64,000 nt of DNA from contig NZ_QLLN01000001.1 in assembly GCF_003259375.1 (NCBI RefSeq), positions 535,360 to 599,359 of the forward strand. The letters run 5' to 3'. Below are positions 18,721-27,638 of this stretch, one piece after another. Position 1 is the stretch's first letter. The number at the start of each line of letters is the position of its first letter. The DNA comes from Arenibacter echinorum (GTDB lineage Bacteria > Bacteroidota > Bacteroidia > Flavobacteriales > Flavobacteriaceae). Both the position numbers and the translations under genes were made by a program. The notes beneath the pieces were generated by a model. The model saw only the letters and a program-made list of their open reading frames with translations. It made no database searches and was not told the DNA's origin.

Positions 18721-19808
18721 TACACTTTTAATTTAAGAATAACGTTAAACATTTTGTCTTTTTCAAAGATAGATAAGTTGTAATCTTTGGGTTCGTAGCC
18801 TAGTTCCAAACGTTTTTTTACATTGGAAAGTCCAATTCCTCCCACTTCTGGGTTTATTGGGTTGCGTGATTTATTTTGAGGAATATTGTTGCTGATTTCA
18901 AAATTCAGGATGTCGTCAACAACTTCCAAGTTAATTTTGATAAACATGTTGCCAATATTTTTACTGGCGCCGTGCTTAAAACTGTTCTCTATAAAGGGCA
19001 TTAACAGCATCGGGGCAATACCTTTTCCTTCTATATCGCCCGATACATTCATATCAATTTTTAAGGAATTGTCAAATCGGATACGTTCCAAATCGATATA
19101 GTTTTGGATACATTCAATTTCTTTGTTCAAATCTTGGTAAGGTTTGTCCGTGGCATATAGCAAATAACGCATTAATTCTGATAACCTAAGGACAACCTGG
19201 GGTGCCCTGTCCGATTTTTCTAAAGTTAAGGAATATATGTTATTAAGCGTGTTAAAAAAGAAATGAGGGGATACCTGCGATCTCAGGAATTTTAATTCAG
19301 TGGTCAACTGCCTTTTTTCCAGTTCATGGAGTTTGCTGTTTTCATTTAACCAGTCCACCGTAATTTTTATGGCCGTCACAAACGACATTACATAAAGTTC
19401 TCCCAGCATGGTTACTATGGCGTAATTTAATGTGAGGCTTTCAACATCTCCGGCTTCGGGCATTACGTTATTGCTGACCAAATAGTAAGTAAGGTTGAAT
19501 TTTACCAAAAGTCCAATAAGTAAAGATGCGAGAAGCAAAAAAGTATAAGTGATATATCGTTTTTTGTATACGAATTTGGGCATCAAAAAATAAATATTAA
19601 AGTATGCCAAGGCCATATGTATTGGGAATCCCAACAGGTTGGTTTTTATGGAATAGGCAAAATCCTGATGCAGATTTCCCCAACGGAAAATATTGAAAAG
19701 GATATATACGGCCCAAAAAATAACATGGTGCCGGTAATTTATATTGAAATCACCGGAACTATTTCTACCAAGTAATTTATGATTCAGTGTTTTGATTTGC
19801 ATTAGCAT
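18720..19808 (-). CDS. LytS/YehU-type sensor histidine kinase
   Basis: A 362-aa membrane kinase. Four hydrophobic segments lie between about residues 28 and 150. The His_kinase domain has the phosphoacceptor in SQVSPHFFFNTLNN near residue 180, the N box MPFIENSFKHG near residue 275 and a glycine-rich GGIGLSNVKKRLEL. No extracellular sensor domain is visible, so the signal is probably sensed in or by the membrane. Kinase and regulator overlap by one base. ATG at 19808; a second ATG is two codons downstream. Confidence 0.9.
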   Translation of the reverse strand: MLMQIKTLNHKLLGRNSSGDFNINYRHHVIFWAVYILFNIFRWGNLHQDFAYSIKTNLLGFPIHMALAYFNIYFLMPKFVYKKRYITYTFLLLASLLIGLLVKFNLTYYLVSNNVMPEAGDVESLTLNYAIVTMLGELYVMSFVTAIKITVDWLNENSKLHELEKRQLTTELKFLRSQVSPHFFFNTLNNIYSLTLEKSDRAPQVVLRLSELMRYLLYATDKPYQDLNKEIECIQNYIDLERIRFDNSLKIDMNVSGDIEGKGIAPMLLMPFIENSFKHGASKNIGNMFIKINLEVVDDILNFEISNNIPQNKSRNPINPEVGGIGLSNVKKRLELGYEPKDYNLSIFEKDKMFNVILKLKV

Positions 19809-20117
19809 GGGTCACAATATTGATTTCTAAAAATTGGCGTTTGGCTTTACGGGTTGGTTGTTGGTCTAATTTTATTCCTCGTCATGAAAAAAAATCAAAT
19901 ATTTAATTCAGGTAAGTGGAATCCCCTTGTTGATTTTTGTTTATTTTATGAATTATACCCCCAATGCCGTCTTGAAAATTTGGGGAATTTATAAAAAAAA
20001 TAAGAGTTGTTGTCTATGGGAATGAAAAAACACAAGGTTGCGTTATCTTTTTAACCTTTGAAAATTAGAAAATACTGGTTGTTGGACTCTTTGTTTCAAC
20101 TCTAAAAATTAATTTGA
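19809..20117. promoter_or_regulatory. Divergent intergenic region, kinase and symporter
   Basis: A 309-base AT-rich gap between divergent genes that must hold both promoters. A TAACCTTTG (20052-20060) resembles a -7 box with one extra spacer base for the symporter. No RNA gene or strong hairpin was recognised. Confidence 0.4.
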
Positions 20118-21995
20118 ATGAATGTAATCGATGTGGCAATTATAGTTGCCTATATAATACTGACCCTTTTTGTAGGTATTTGGGTTTCAAAAAAAGCCTC
20201 CCAAGGGCTAAAGTCTTATTTTTTAGGGGGCAATAACATAAAATGGTATTATCTGGGGCTTAGTAATGGTTCTGGCATGTTCGATGTTTCCGGTACGGCC
20301 TGGATGGTTGGAATTCTATTTTTGTACGGTGTAAAGAGTTTTATGTTCATGTGGCTATGGCCAATTTGGAACCAAATCTTTGTAATGATGTTTTTGGCCG
20401 TTTGGATTAGGCGCTCCAATATTATGACCGGATCGGAATGGATACTTACCCGTTTTGGCGACGATAGGGCGGGGAGGGCTTCCCATAGTATAGTTGCCGT
20501 GTTTGCCATTGTTGCCGCCGTAGGTTTTATTGCTTATTTCTTTGAAGGTGTTGGCAAATTTTTGACCATTATTTTACCATGGGATATGGCTTTGCATATA
20601 GGGAGTCTGGTTTTGTTGAACTCCGAACAGTCCTATGCCATGATAATTATATTTTTGACCACGATCTATACCGTAAAAGGTGGAATGTTCTCGGTGGTAG
20701 CTACAGAAGTTCTGCAATATATCATTATGGTTATTGCAGGAATACTTGTGGCAGGCTATGCTTTTTTTGCTTTCTCCGATGTAGAGATCAATTCGGTAAT
20801 AAGCACCGAATGGAAAAACGTATTTTTCGGTTGGGAATTGGGAACCCATTGGGACAAAGAATTTCAAGCATTTAATGATTTGATCGATTCCGAAGGTTAT
20901 AAGATGTTCGGGGCCTTGATAGGTATGACACTTTTTAAAGGTTTCTTTGCTAGTATTGCAGGGCCAACCCCTAGTTATGATCTTCAGAGAATATTGTCTA
21001 CCAGAACGGTCAAAGATGCCGCGTATATGAGTGGTTTCACCAATTTGGTGTTGTTTATCCCAAGGTATTTGCTTATATCCGGGATCGTGGTCATCGCCTT
21101 GGTGGTTCTAACACCGGAAATGATTGCTAACCCTGCACTTTCGGGTGCTGAATTGGAGGTGCTGCTTCCCAAAGTAATCAACTTTCATGTGCCCGTAGGA
21201 ATAAAGGGCTTGTTGTTGGCAGGGTTGCTTGCCGCTTTTATGTCTACTTTCTCTGCCTTTGTAAATGCCGGCCCAGCTTATTTGGTCAATGATATTTACA
21301 AAAAATACTTTAGGCCTGAGGCGTCGCATAAACATTATATTAAGGTGAGTCATATAGCGTCGTTTTTGGTGGTGATTTTAGGTGTTATTATGGGGTTTTT
21401 CGCAGATTCCATCAATTCCCTGACCCTTTGGATAACAAGTGCCCTTTTTGGGGGCTATGTTGCGGCCAATTTTTTAAAATGGATCTGGTGGAGATTTAAC
21501 GGCTGGGGTTATTTTTGGGGTATGTTGTCCGGACTGATTGTTGCTTCCTTGCAATTTGTACTGGATAACAACAAGGGCAATTTTATGGAGGGTAGTTTAT
21601 TGTACGATCTTTCCCATGTGCACGCCATTTATCTTTTTCCAATCATTTTCGGGGTTTCCATGTTGGGATCGTTTTTGGGAACCTATTTTAGTCCCCCTAC
21701 CGACAAGGAAGTACTAAAGGCGTTCTATAAAAATGTGAAACCTTGGGGTTGGTGGAATCCTGTTTATAAGGAATTGAAAGCAGAAGACCCCAGTTTTGAA
21801 AAGAATCATGAGTTTTGGTGGGATATGATGAACTGTGCCATTGGTATCATTTGGCAATCCAGTATGATCGTCCTCCCCATATATTTTATGATCAGGGATT
21901 ACCCAAAAGCCATCATTGCTTTGATTGTCTTTGGTATAACTACCTCAATTCTAAAATTCACCTGGTTGGATAAGGTTAGGAAAATTCCCAATTAG
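20118..21995 (+). CDS. Sodium:solute symporter (SSS family)
   Basis: A 625-aa inner-membrane carrier with about 13-14 hydrophobic helices. It opens MNVIDVAIIVAYIILTLFVG and shows YFLGGNNIKWYYLGLSNGSG, the SSS family N-terminal pattern, and PTPSYDLQRILSTR in the middle. These carriers bring sugars or other small solutes in with Na+. It is the first gene of the glycan locus and sits 74 bases before the GH130 phosphorylase, so import of a mannose-containing di- or oligosaccharide is a reasonable inference. Confidence 0.88.
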   Translation: MNVIDVAIIVAYIILTLFVGIWVSKKASQGLKSYFLGGNNIKWYYLGLSNGSGMFDVSGTAWMVGILFLYGVKSFMFMWLWPIWNQIFVMMFLAVWIRRSNIMTGSEWILTRFGDDRAGRASHSIVAVFAIVAAVGFIAYFFEGVGKFLTIILPWDMALHIGSLVLLNSEQSYAMIIIFLTTIYTVKGGMFSVVATEVLQYIIMVIAGILVAGYAFFAFSDVEINSVISTEWKNVFFGWELGTHWDKEFQAFNDLIDSEGYKMFGALIGMTLFKGFFASIAGPTPSYDLQRILSTRTVKDAAYMSGFTNLVLFIPRYLLISGIVVIALVVLTPEMIANPALSGAELEVLLPKVINFHVPVGIKGLLLAGLLAAFMSTFSAFVNAGPAYLVNDIYKKYFRPEASHKHYIKVSHIASFLVVILGVIMGFFADSINSLTLWITSALFGGYVAANFLKWIWWRFNGWGYFWGMLSGLIVASLQFVLDNNKGNFMEGSLLYDLSHVHAIYLFPIIFGVSMLGSFLGTYFSPPTDKEVLKAFYKNVKPWGWWNPVYKELKAEDPSFEKNHEFWWDMMNCAIGIIWQSSMIVLPIYFMIRDYPKAIIALIVFGITTSILKFTWLDKVRKIPN

Positions 21996-22069
21996 AATAA
22001 AATTGAAGTGCCCTTGATTAACGTATTGGATAGTTTAAATTAGAGATAAAAAAGGTTTAATAATAATTT

Positions 22070-23050
22070 ATGAATCAAAATAAAGTGAGTAACATTCCAT
22101 GGCAAGAAAGGCCTGCCAATTGTGCAGATGTAGTTTGGCGATATTCAGAGAATCCAGTTGTTGAGAGAGATGCAATTCCTTCTTCCAACAGTATTTTTAA
22201 TAGTGCGGTAGTGCCATTCCAAGATGGCTTTTCCGGGGTATTCCGTTGTGATAACAAAGCGGTACAAATGAATATTTTTCCCGGTTTCAGTAGGAATGGG
22301 ATAGATTGGGATATTAACCATGAGCCCATTCAGTTTCAAGCTGGTAACACCGATATGATCGAATCGGACTATAAATACGATCCCAGGGTGGTCTTTATAG
22401 AGGATAGGTATTGGATAACTTGGTGTAACGGATACAACGGTCCAACCATAGGTATTGGGTATACCTTCGATTTTAAGGAATTTTTTCAGTGTGAAAATGC
22501 CTTTTTACCCTTTAATAGGAATGGCGTATTATTTCCGGAGAAAATAGATGGCAAATATGCTATGTTGAGCCGCCCAAGTGATAATGGACATACCCCCTTT
22601 GGAGATATTTACATTAGCTATAGTCCGGATATGAAATATTGGGGGGAACACCGCTGTGTAATGAAGGTAACTCCTTTTGTGGATAGCGCATGGCAGTGCA
22701 CCAAAATTGGAGCCGGACCCATTCCCATACTGACCGATGAGGGTTGGTTGACCTTTTATCACGGGGTAATAAATACCTGTAACGGATTTAGATATTCTAT
22801 GGGAGCGGCTATTTTGGATAGGGAGCGTCCAGATCAAGTGTTATATAGGACCAAGCCCTATTTGTTATCTCCACAGACCAATTATGAATGTGTAGGTGAT
22901 GTGCCCAACGTGGTGTTTCCATGTGCTGCATTGCATTCGATCGAAGAGGACAAGGTTGCTATTTATTATGGGGCTGCGGATACGGTTACCGGACTGGCTT
23001 TTGGACGTATATCTGAAATTGTAAAATTCACTAAGGAGAATAGTTTGTAA
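22070..23050 (+). CDS. GH130 family beta-mannoside phosphorylase
   Basis: A 326-aa five-bladed propeller enzyme of GH130 with no signal peptide, hence cytoplasmic. Family enzymes phosphorolyse beta-1,4-mannosides, including Man-beta-1,4-GlcNAc from the N-glycan core, giving mannose 1-phosphate. The catalytic acid Asp in KYDPRVVF falls at residue 104. Other landmarks are [19 protein letters not shown] and the C-terminal [15 protein letters not shown]. With GH92, GH20 and GH29 genes alongside, the N-glycan core disaccharide is the likely substrate, but mannan-derived mannobiose cannot be excluded. Confidence 0.88.
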   Translation: MNQNKVSNIPWQERPANCADVVWRYSENPVVERDAIPSSNSIFNSAVVPFQDGFSGVFRCDNKAVQMNIFPGFSRNGIDWDINHEPIQFQAGNTDMIESDYKYDPRVVFIEDRYWITWCNGYNGPTIGIGYTFDFKEFFQCENAFLPFNRNGVLFPEKIDGKYAMLSRPSDNGHTPFGDIYISYSPDMKYWGEHRCVMKVTPFVDSAWQCTKIGAGPIPILTDEGWLTFYHGVINTCNGFRYSMGAAILDRERPDQVLYRTKPYLLSPQTNYECVGDVPNVVFPCAALHSIEEDKVAIYYGAADTVTGLAFGRISEIVKFTKENSL

Positions 23051-23106
23051 TCCGTTCTTTTCCGCACGGCCCTTCCTTTTTAAATAGAAACCATAAAAAT
23101 CAAAAT

Positions 23107-24174
23107 ATGAAAACCACTATTTCCTTCCAAACCAGAACCTGGTCATTAGCGCTTTTGCTTTTGTGCCTTGGCATTACTACCATAAAAGGGCAAGAGCTTG
23201 TACCAAGAAGCTATATTGCATTTAAGGCAAGTGAAACACTTGTTATAGATGGGAAAGCGGATGATGATTCATGGCAAAAAGCACCTTTGTCGCAGGATTA
23301 TATCGATATCGAAGGGAAACAGATACCTAATTACAGGACTAGGATGAAAATGTTATGGGATAATGATTACCTATATGTTTTGGCGGAAATGGAGGAGCCT
23401 CATGTATGGGCTACTTTAAAGCAACGGGACACCGTTATTTTTTACAACAATGATTTTGAAATTTTTATAGACCCGGACGGGGATACCCACAATTATTATG
23501 AATATGAAATGAATGCCCATAATACATTGTGGGACTTGTTTTTGACAAAGCCGTATAGGAACCACGGCAAGGTGGTGGATAGCTGGGATATACAAGGGGT
23601 GAAATCGGCAGTGAATATCGATGGCACCTTAAATGATTCCTCGGACACGGACAAAGGATGGACGGTGGAAATAGCCATTCCTTGGAAGGTGATCACTGAG
23701 GCAAGCAGCGGAGGCCAGGTGCCGGAGAACGATTTTTGGAGGATCAACTTTTCTAGGGTAAATTGGAAATTTGATCTAACGGATGGACGCTATTCCAGGA
23801 AAAAGGACGATAACGGCAAGTTTATGCCCGAATATAACTGGGTGTGGTCGCCTCAGGGAGTTATTAATATGCATGAACCGGAACATTGGGGCTATGTATA
23901 CTTTTCATCCGAAGAGGCCGGTGGAAAGGCCAATTTCACCATTCCTAAGGACGATTATATAAAATGGCACTTGTATTCGCTTTACAGGGGAGTTTTACAA
24001 GGGAAAAAGGACGCTGAAAAATTGGTGGAAATGCCCAAGACTATTTTGGACAAGACTATAAAGCCAAACCTGGACAAGCACCGGTTTGGATATAATATTT
24101 GGGTAAAAAGTCCATTTACGGGTAAAATATTGACTATCAAGGAAGATGGGGAATTTCGTAGTGTGGATAAATAA
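23107..24174 (+). CDS. Secreted CBM9-like carbohydrate-binding protein
   Basis: A 355-aa protein with a signal peptide (about residues 1-28, ending TTIKGQE). The body is a family 9 carbohydrate-binding-like beta-sandwich: VIDGKADDDSWQKAP, MLWDNDYLYVLAEMEEPHVW, FEIFIDPDGDTHNYYEYE and WTVEIAIPWKVI. No catalytic domain is visible. Such proteins are frequent in Bacteroidetes glycan loci and may hold substrate or reducing ends at the surface or in the periplasm. Same strand as GH130 and GH20. Confidence 0.82.
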   Translation: MKTTISFQTRTWSLALLLLCLGITTIKGQELVPRSYIAFKASETLVIDGKADDDSWQKAPLSQDYIDIEGKQIPNYRTRMKMLWDNDYLYVLAEMEEPHVWATLKQRDTVIFYNNDFEIFIDPDGDTHNYYEYEMNAHNTLWDLFLTKPYRNHGKVVDSWDIQGVKSAVNIDGTLNDSSDTDKGWTVEIAIPWKVITEASSGGQVPENDFWRINFSRVNWKFDLTDGRYSRKKDDNGKFMPEYNWVWSPQGVINMHEPEHWGYVYFSSEEAGGKANFTIPKDDYIKWHLYSLYRGVLQGKKDAEKLVEMPKTILDKTIKPNLDKHRFGYNIWVKSPFTGKILTIKEDGEFRSVDK

Positions 24175-24235
24175 AAAAATGATATCGTAATACAAGCTAT
24201 AGGGCTGGTCAATGGAAATGAATAAAGGGAGTAAA

Positions 24236-26563
24236 ATGAAAAAGACAATAATTCAAAGCTTTTTAGTGATTCTGCTAGTTATCCTGATGGGATGTGGAGA
24301 GGAGAGCAAAACCATTTTTACGGAGAATGATATAAGTATTGTTCCCAAACCTTTGGAAATGAAATTTAACCAAGGGGCATTTAGGTTTACCAAGGACACC
24401 AAATTGGTGGTGGATATGGATAAAGCCCATGTCCTAGAAGTATTGCAAAATAAATTTGTTTCGGCAGCCGGATGGAAATTGGAAGTGGTAGAGACGGCGC
24501 CTAGTAGGAATTTTGTACTATTATCTATAGATCCGTCCTTGGCCGAGGAGGACTACAACCTACAGGTAACGGATGATCAGGTGATTATTAAGGCCCAAGG
24601 CTATAATGGATTCTTGTATGGTTTGGAAACTATTAGACAATTACTTCCAGTTGCTATAGAAAGTAAAAGCGTGGTTACCAATATTAATTGGGATATTCCC
24701 AATGTGGAAATAAAGGATAGTCCTCGTTTTAAATGGCGAGGTTTTATGTTGGATGTTTCCAGGCATTTTTTCGACAAGAACTATGTTTTGGCCACTATAG
24801 ATCAATTGGCATTGCTGAAGATGAACACCCTTCATCTTCATTTGGTAGATGACCAAGGCTGGCGTATAGAAATAAAAAAATATCCAAAATTAACAGAGGT
24901 AGGTGGCTTTAGGGTGGACCAAGAAGATAAGCCTTGGAATGCTAGACCAACACCTGACTTGGGGACTAAGACTACATATGGTGGATTTTATACCCAGGAG
25001 GATATTAAAGAAATTGTGGCTTATGCCGAGAGCAGGGGTGTAACTGTGGTTCCCGAAATAGAAATGCCCGCCCATGTAATGAGCGCTATAGCGGCATACC
25101 CTGAATTATCATGTTTCCAAAATCCGATCATGGTACCTTCCGGAGGGGTATGGCCCATAACTGAAATTTATTGTGCTGGGAAGGATTCAACTTTCGAGTT
25201 TTTGGAGAATGTTTTATTGGAGGTGATGGAATTGTTTCCCTCACAATACATTCATGTAGGCGGTGATGAGGCTACCAAGACCAATTGGAAAATATGTCCT
25301 GACTGTAAAAGAAGAGTGGCAAAAGAAGGCTTGGCCAATGTTGAAGAGCTTCAGAGCTACTTTATTCAACGCATGGAACGTTTTTTAAGTTCCAAGGGAA
25401 GAATTTTATTGGGTTGGGATGAAATATTGGAAGGTGGCTTGGCTCCAGGCGCAACCGTTATGAGTTGGCGTGGGGTAAAAGGTGGCTTGGAGGCCTCCGA
25501 AGCTGGTCATGATGTAGTGATGACTCCTAATTCGCATTGTTATTTTGACTATTACCAAGGGGACCAAGATGCAGAGCCCTTGGCTTGGGGTGGTAATTTA
25601 CCGCTTAGCAAGGTCTATCAATTTGATCCTGTGGTTGAGGGGATGAGTGAGGAGCAGGCCAAGCATGTTTTGGGAGGTCAGGCTAATTTATGGACGGAAT
25701 ACGTCCCGACCAATGACCAAGCGGAGTATATGACCTATCCGCGTTTGGCCGCCTTGGCAGAAGCTGTTTGGAGTAGTAAGGATAATAGAAATTGGGACGA
25801 TTTCTCAAACAGGGTAAGCAGTCTTTTTGAGAGATATGGTGCTATGGGGGTCAATTATGCCAAAAGTGCCTATCAGGTAACCACTGAGACTTCGGTCAAT
25901 ACTGAAAACGCAGTTATTTCAATCGCCCTTAAGTCGGAATTCCCCAATGCGGATATTCGCTTTACTGTAGATGGTAGTGATATTACTTCGGCTTCCAAAA
26001 AGTACACTACTCCTATAGACGTCAAAAATACCACTACCATTAAGGCTCAAGTTTTTGAAGATGACCTACCAGTTGGTGCCTTATTTGAAAAAACGATCAC
26101 CTATCATAAAGCTGTTGGGAAACCCGTAAACTATATCAATAAATATCACGACAGTTATCAGGGAGCCAAAGAATTGGGGATGGTGAATGTAGTTCGCGGT
26201 TCCAAAAATTTTCACGACGGACAATGGCAGGGATGGTTGGGTGATGATATGGAATTGGTGATCGATATGGAGTCTCCTACAGAAATGGAAAAAATATCTG
26301 TTGGCGCTTTGGAAAATCAAGGTTCTGGGATCTACTTTCCAATTCAAGTGGAAGTTTTCCTTTCGGATGATGGCAAAACCTTCAGAAGTGCAGGAATCGT
26401 AAAACGGGCTTATGCGGCAAACAATGGTTCGGAATTAAAGGATTTTTTAATCGAAACAGAGAGACAAACCGCTAGATACCTTAAGGTAAAGGCAACAAAT
26501 TTAGGAACTCCGCCTACAGGAGGTGGCTCTTGGATGTTTATAGATGAGGTAGTCGTGGAATAA
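24236..26563 (+). CDS. GH20 beta-N-acetylhexosaminidase lipoprotein
   Basis: A 775-aa lipoprotein (LVILLVILMGC) that should remove terminal GlcNAc or GalNAc. Domains in order are GH20 N-terminal domain 2 (about 35-150), the catalytic barrel (RFKWRGFMLDVSRHFF onward) with the Asp-Glu pair D344-E345 in HVGGDEATK, a chitobiase C-terminal-like domain (IRFTVDGSDITSASKKY), and a terminal discoidin-like domain ending GGSWMFIDEVVVE. The ATG at 24236 is chosen because it gives a good lipoprotein signal; an upstream in-frame ATG adds 8 residues. Central to the N-glycan locus. Confidence 0.92.
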   Translation: MKKTIIQSFLVILLVILMGCGEESKTIFTENDISIVPKPLEMKFNQGAFRFTKDTKLVVDMDKAHVLEVLQNKFVSAAGWKLEVVETAPSRNFVLLSIDPSLAEEDYNLQVTDDQVIIKAQGYNGFLYGLETIRQLLPVAIESKSVVTNINWDIPNVEIKDSPRFKWRGFMLDVSRHFFDKNYVLATIDQLALLKMNTLHLHLVDDQGWRIEIKKYPKLTEVGGFRVDQEDKPWNARPTPDLGTKTTYGGFYTQEDIKEIVAYAESRGVTVVPEIEMPAHVMSAIAAYPELSCFQNPIMVPSGGVWPITEIYCAGKDSTFEFLENVLLEVMELFPSQYIHVGGDEATKTNWKICPDCKRRVAKEGLANVEELQSYFIQRMERFLSSKGRILLGWDEILEGGLAPGATVMSWRGVKGGLEASEAGHDVVMTPNSHCYFDYYQGDQDAEPLAWGGNLPLSKVYQFDPVVEGMSEEQAKHVLGGQANLWTEYVPTNDQAEYMTYPRLAALAEAVWSSKDNRNWDDFSNRVSSLFERYGAMGVNYAKSAYQVTTETSVNTENAVISIALKSEFPNADIRFTVDGSDITSASKKYTTPIDVKNTTTIKAQVFEDDLPVGALFEKTITYHKAVGKPVNYINKYHDSYQGAKELGMVNVVRGSKNFHDGQWQGWLGDDMELVIDMESPTEMEKISVGALENQGSGIYFPIQVEVFLSDDGKTFRSAGIVKRAYAANNGSELKDFLIETERQTARYLKVKATNLGTPPTGGGSWMFIDEVVVE

Positions 26564-26604
26564 TTGGAAAGCTGGGGAAACATACCCTTAGCCTTCCACT
26601 GAAA

Positions 26605-26990
26605 ACACACCCCTAACCCCTCTCAAGAGGGGAATGTTAACGGTTATTAAAATATGAGTCGTATTCAATTAGGAGTAGTATTTTGGAAGTAGAGATTTAT
26701 TTCTTGGTTCAAAATTTATATGAGAAATAATTGTAAGAGGGATGTTTTTACTGTGAGGATAAATTTTATTATTAGGGCATTGAGAACTCCCCTCTTCAGA
26801 GGGGAATGTTGACGGTTATTAAAATATGAGTCGTATTCAATTAGGAGTAGTATTTTGGAAGTAGAGATTTATTTCTTGGTTCAATATTTATGTGAGAAAT
26901 AATTGTAAGAAGGATGTTTTATTGTGAGGATAAATTTTGTTATTGGGGCATTGAGAACTCCCCTCTTGAGAGGGGCTGGGGGTGTGTAAT
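26605..26990. repeat. Two tandem ~172-bp units with inverted ends
   Basis: Two near-identical units run from about 26627 and 26800 (period 173, next boundary 170 bases on), sharing GGTTATTAAAATATGAGTCG and TTTGGAAGTAGAGATTTATT. They differ by a few substitutions and small indels. Palindromes CCCCTCT/AGAGGGG sit at 26617-26632, 26790-26805 and 26960-26975. The left flank ACACACCCCTAACCCC and right flank GGGGCTGGGGGTGTGT are inverted relative to each other. Confidence 0.85.
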
Positions 26991-27000
26991 AAGATAAGCA

Positions 27001-27385
27001 ATGAAAAAAAGAAAAATCATTCCTTATAACCCTAAATTGAAAGAATTAGCTCGTGATTTGCGTAATAATAGTACGAAAGCAGAAATAATACTATGGTTAA
27101 AGTTGAAATCAAAACAGATGTATGGTTACGATTTTCATCGTCAGAAACCTATAGACAACTATATTTTGGATTTCTTTTGCCAGGAACTTATGTTGGGTAT
27201 TGAAGTTGACGGTTATTCACACGGTATAGTCGAAGTATATGATAAGGATATAGTAAAAGAGGAGAAGATGAATAACTTGGGTATTGATATTTTACGTTTT
27301 ACCGATGACCAAAATATTGAGGGATATGGACAATGTGTTGAGGGCAATTGAATCCTATATCCGGGATTATGAAGAAAAATCATAA
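27001..27385 (+). pseudogene. DUF559 endonuclease-like gene, frameshifted near 3' end
   Basis: DUF559 proteins resemble the very-short-patch repair endonuclease fold. The frame from ATG 27001 shows the family pattern RDLRNNSTKAEIILWLKLK, YGYDFHRQKPI, YILDFFCQELMLGIEVDG and DILRFTDDQ. It then ends after NIEGYGQCVEGN at 27351, 116 aa. The normal family C-terminus continues in another frame (MDNVLRAIESYIRDYEEKS, ending at 27385), so one base change around 27320-27325 has shifted the frame. Loss is only the last helix, so the protein could still fold. Surrounded by palindromic repeats. Confidence 0.7.
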
Positions 27386-27421
27386 AAACATCTAATCCCT
27401 CTGCCGAAAAAGTATGGCAGT

Positions 27422-27436
27422 CCCTCTCCAGAGGGG
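27422..27436. repeat. Fourth CCCTCT/AGAGGGG palindrome
   Basis: CCCTCT at 27422-27427, two-base loop, AGAGGGG at 27430-27436. Same palindrome as the three upstream of the DUF559 gene. The remainder of 27437-27638 shows no gene. Confidence 0.7.
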
Positions 27437-27638
27437 AATCAATGTGGGTTAGTTTAGTCTTTTAGGGTTTGATTTCCAATGCTTGAGGCATGAGAAGAGG
27501 AAAGTCTGAAAAACCAAGGTTTTCTTTTCAGTGGTTTAATTTAATTAAGGAGGATTCGTAGACTCCACAATTGATACGGGGTGTGTAAATTTAAGATTGA
27601 AGTACCCTCAATGCAAACATAAATAGCAAAGAACAACT

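Larger units (their letters stand above)
26596..27588. mobile_element. Putative DUF559-gene repeat element
   Basis: A segment between the GH20 and GH92 genes with repeated ends. The left side reads CCACTGAAAACACACCCCTA and the right side carries TTTTCAGTGG (27525-27534) and GGGGTGTGTAAA (27578-27588), approximate inverted copies. Four palindromes CCCCTCTnnAGAGGGG occur inside, and a DUF559 gene. The boundaries are inferred from these repeats alone, no target duplication was found, and no transposase is present. Confidence 0.4.

Noticed and set aside
26605..26990. CRISPR-like array
   Set aside because: Only two long units of about 172 bases with no spacers of regular size and no cas genes; a tandem duplication fits.
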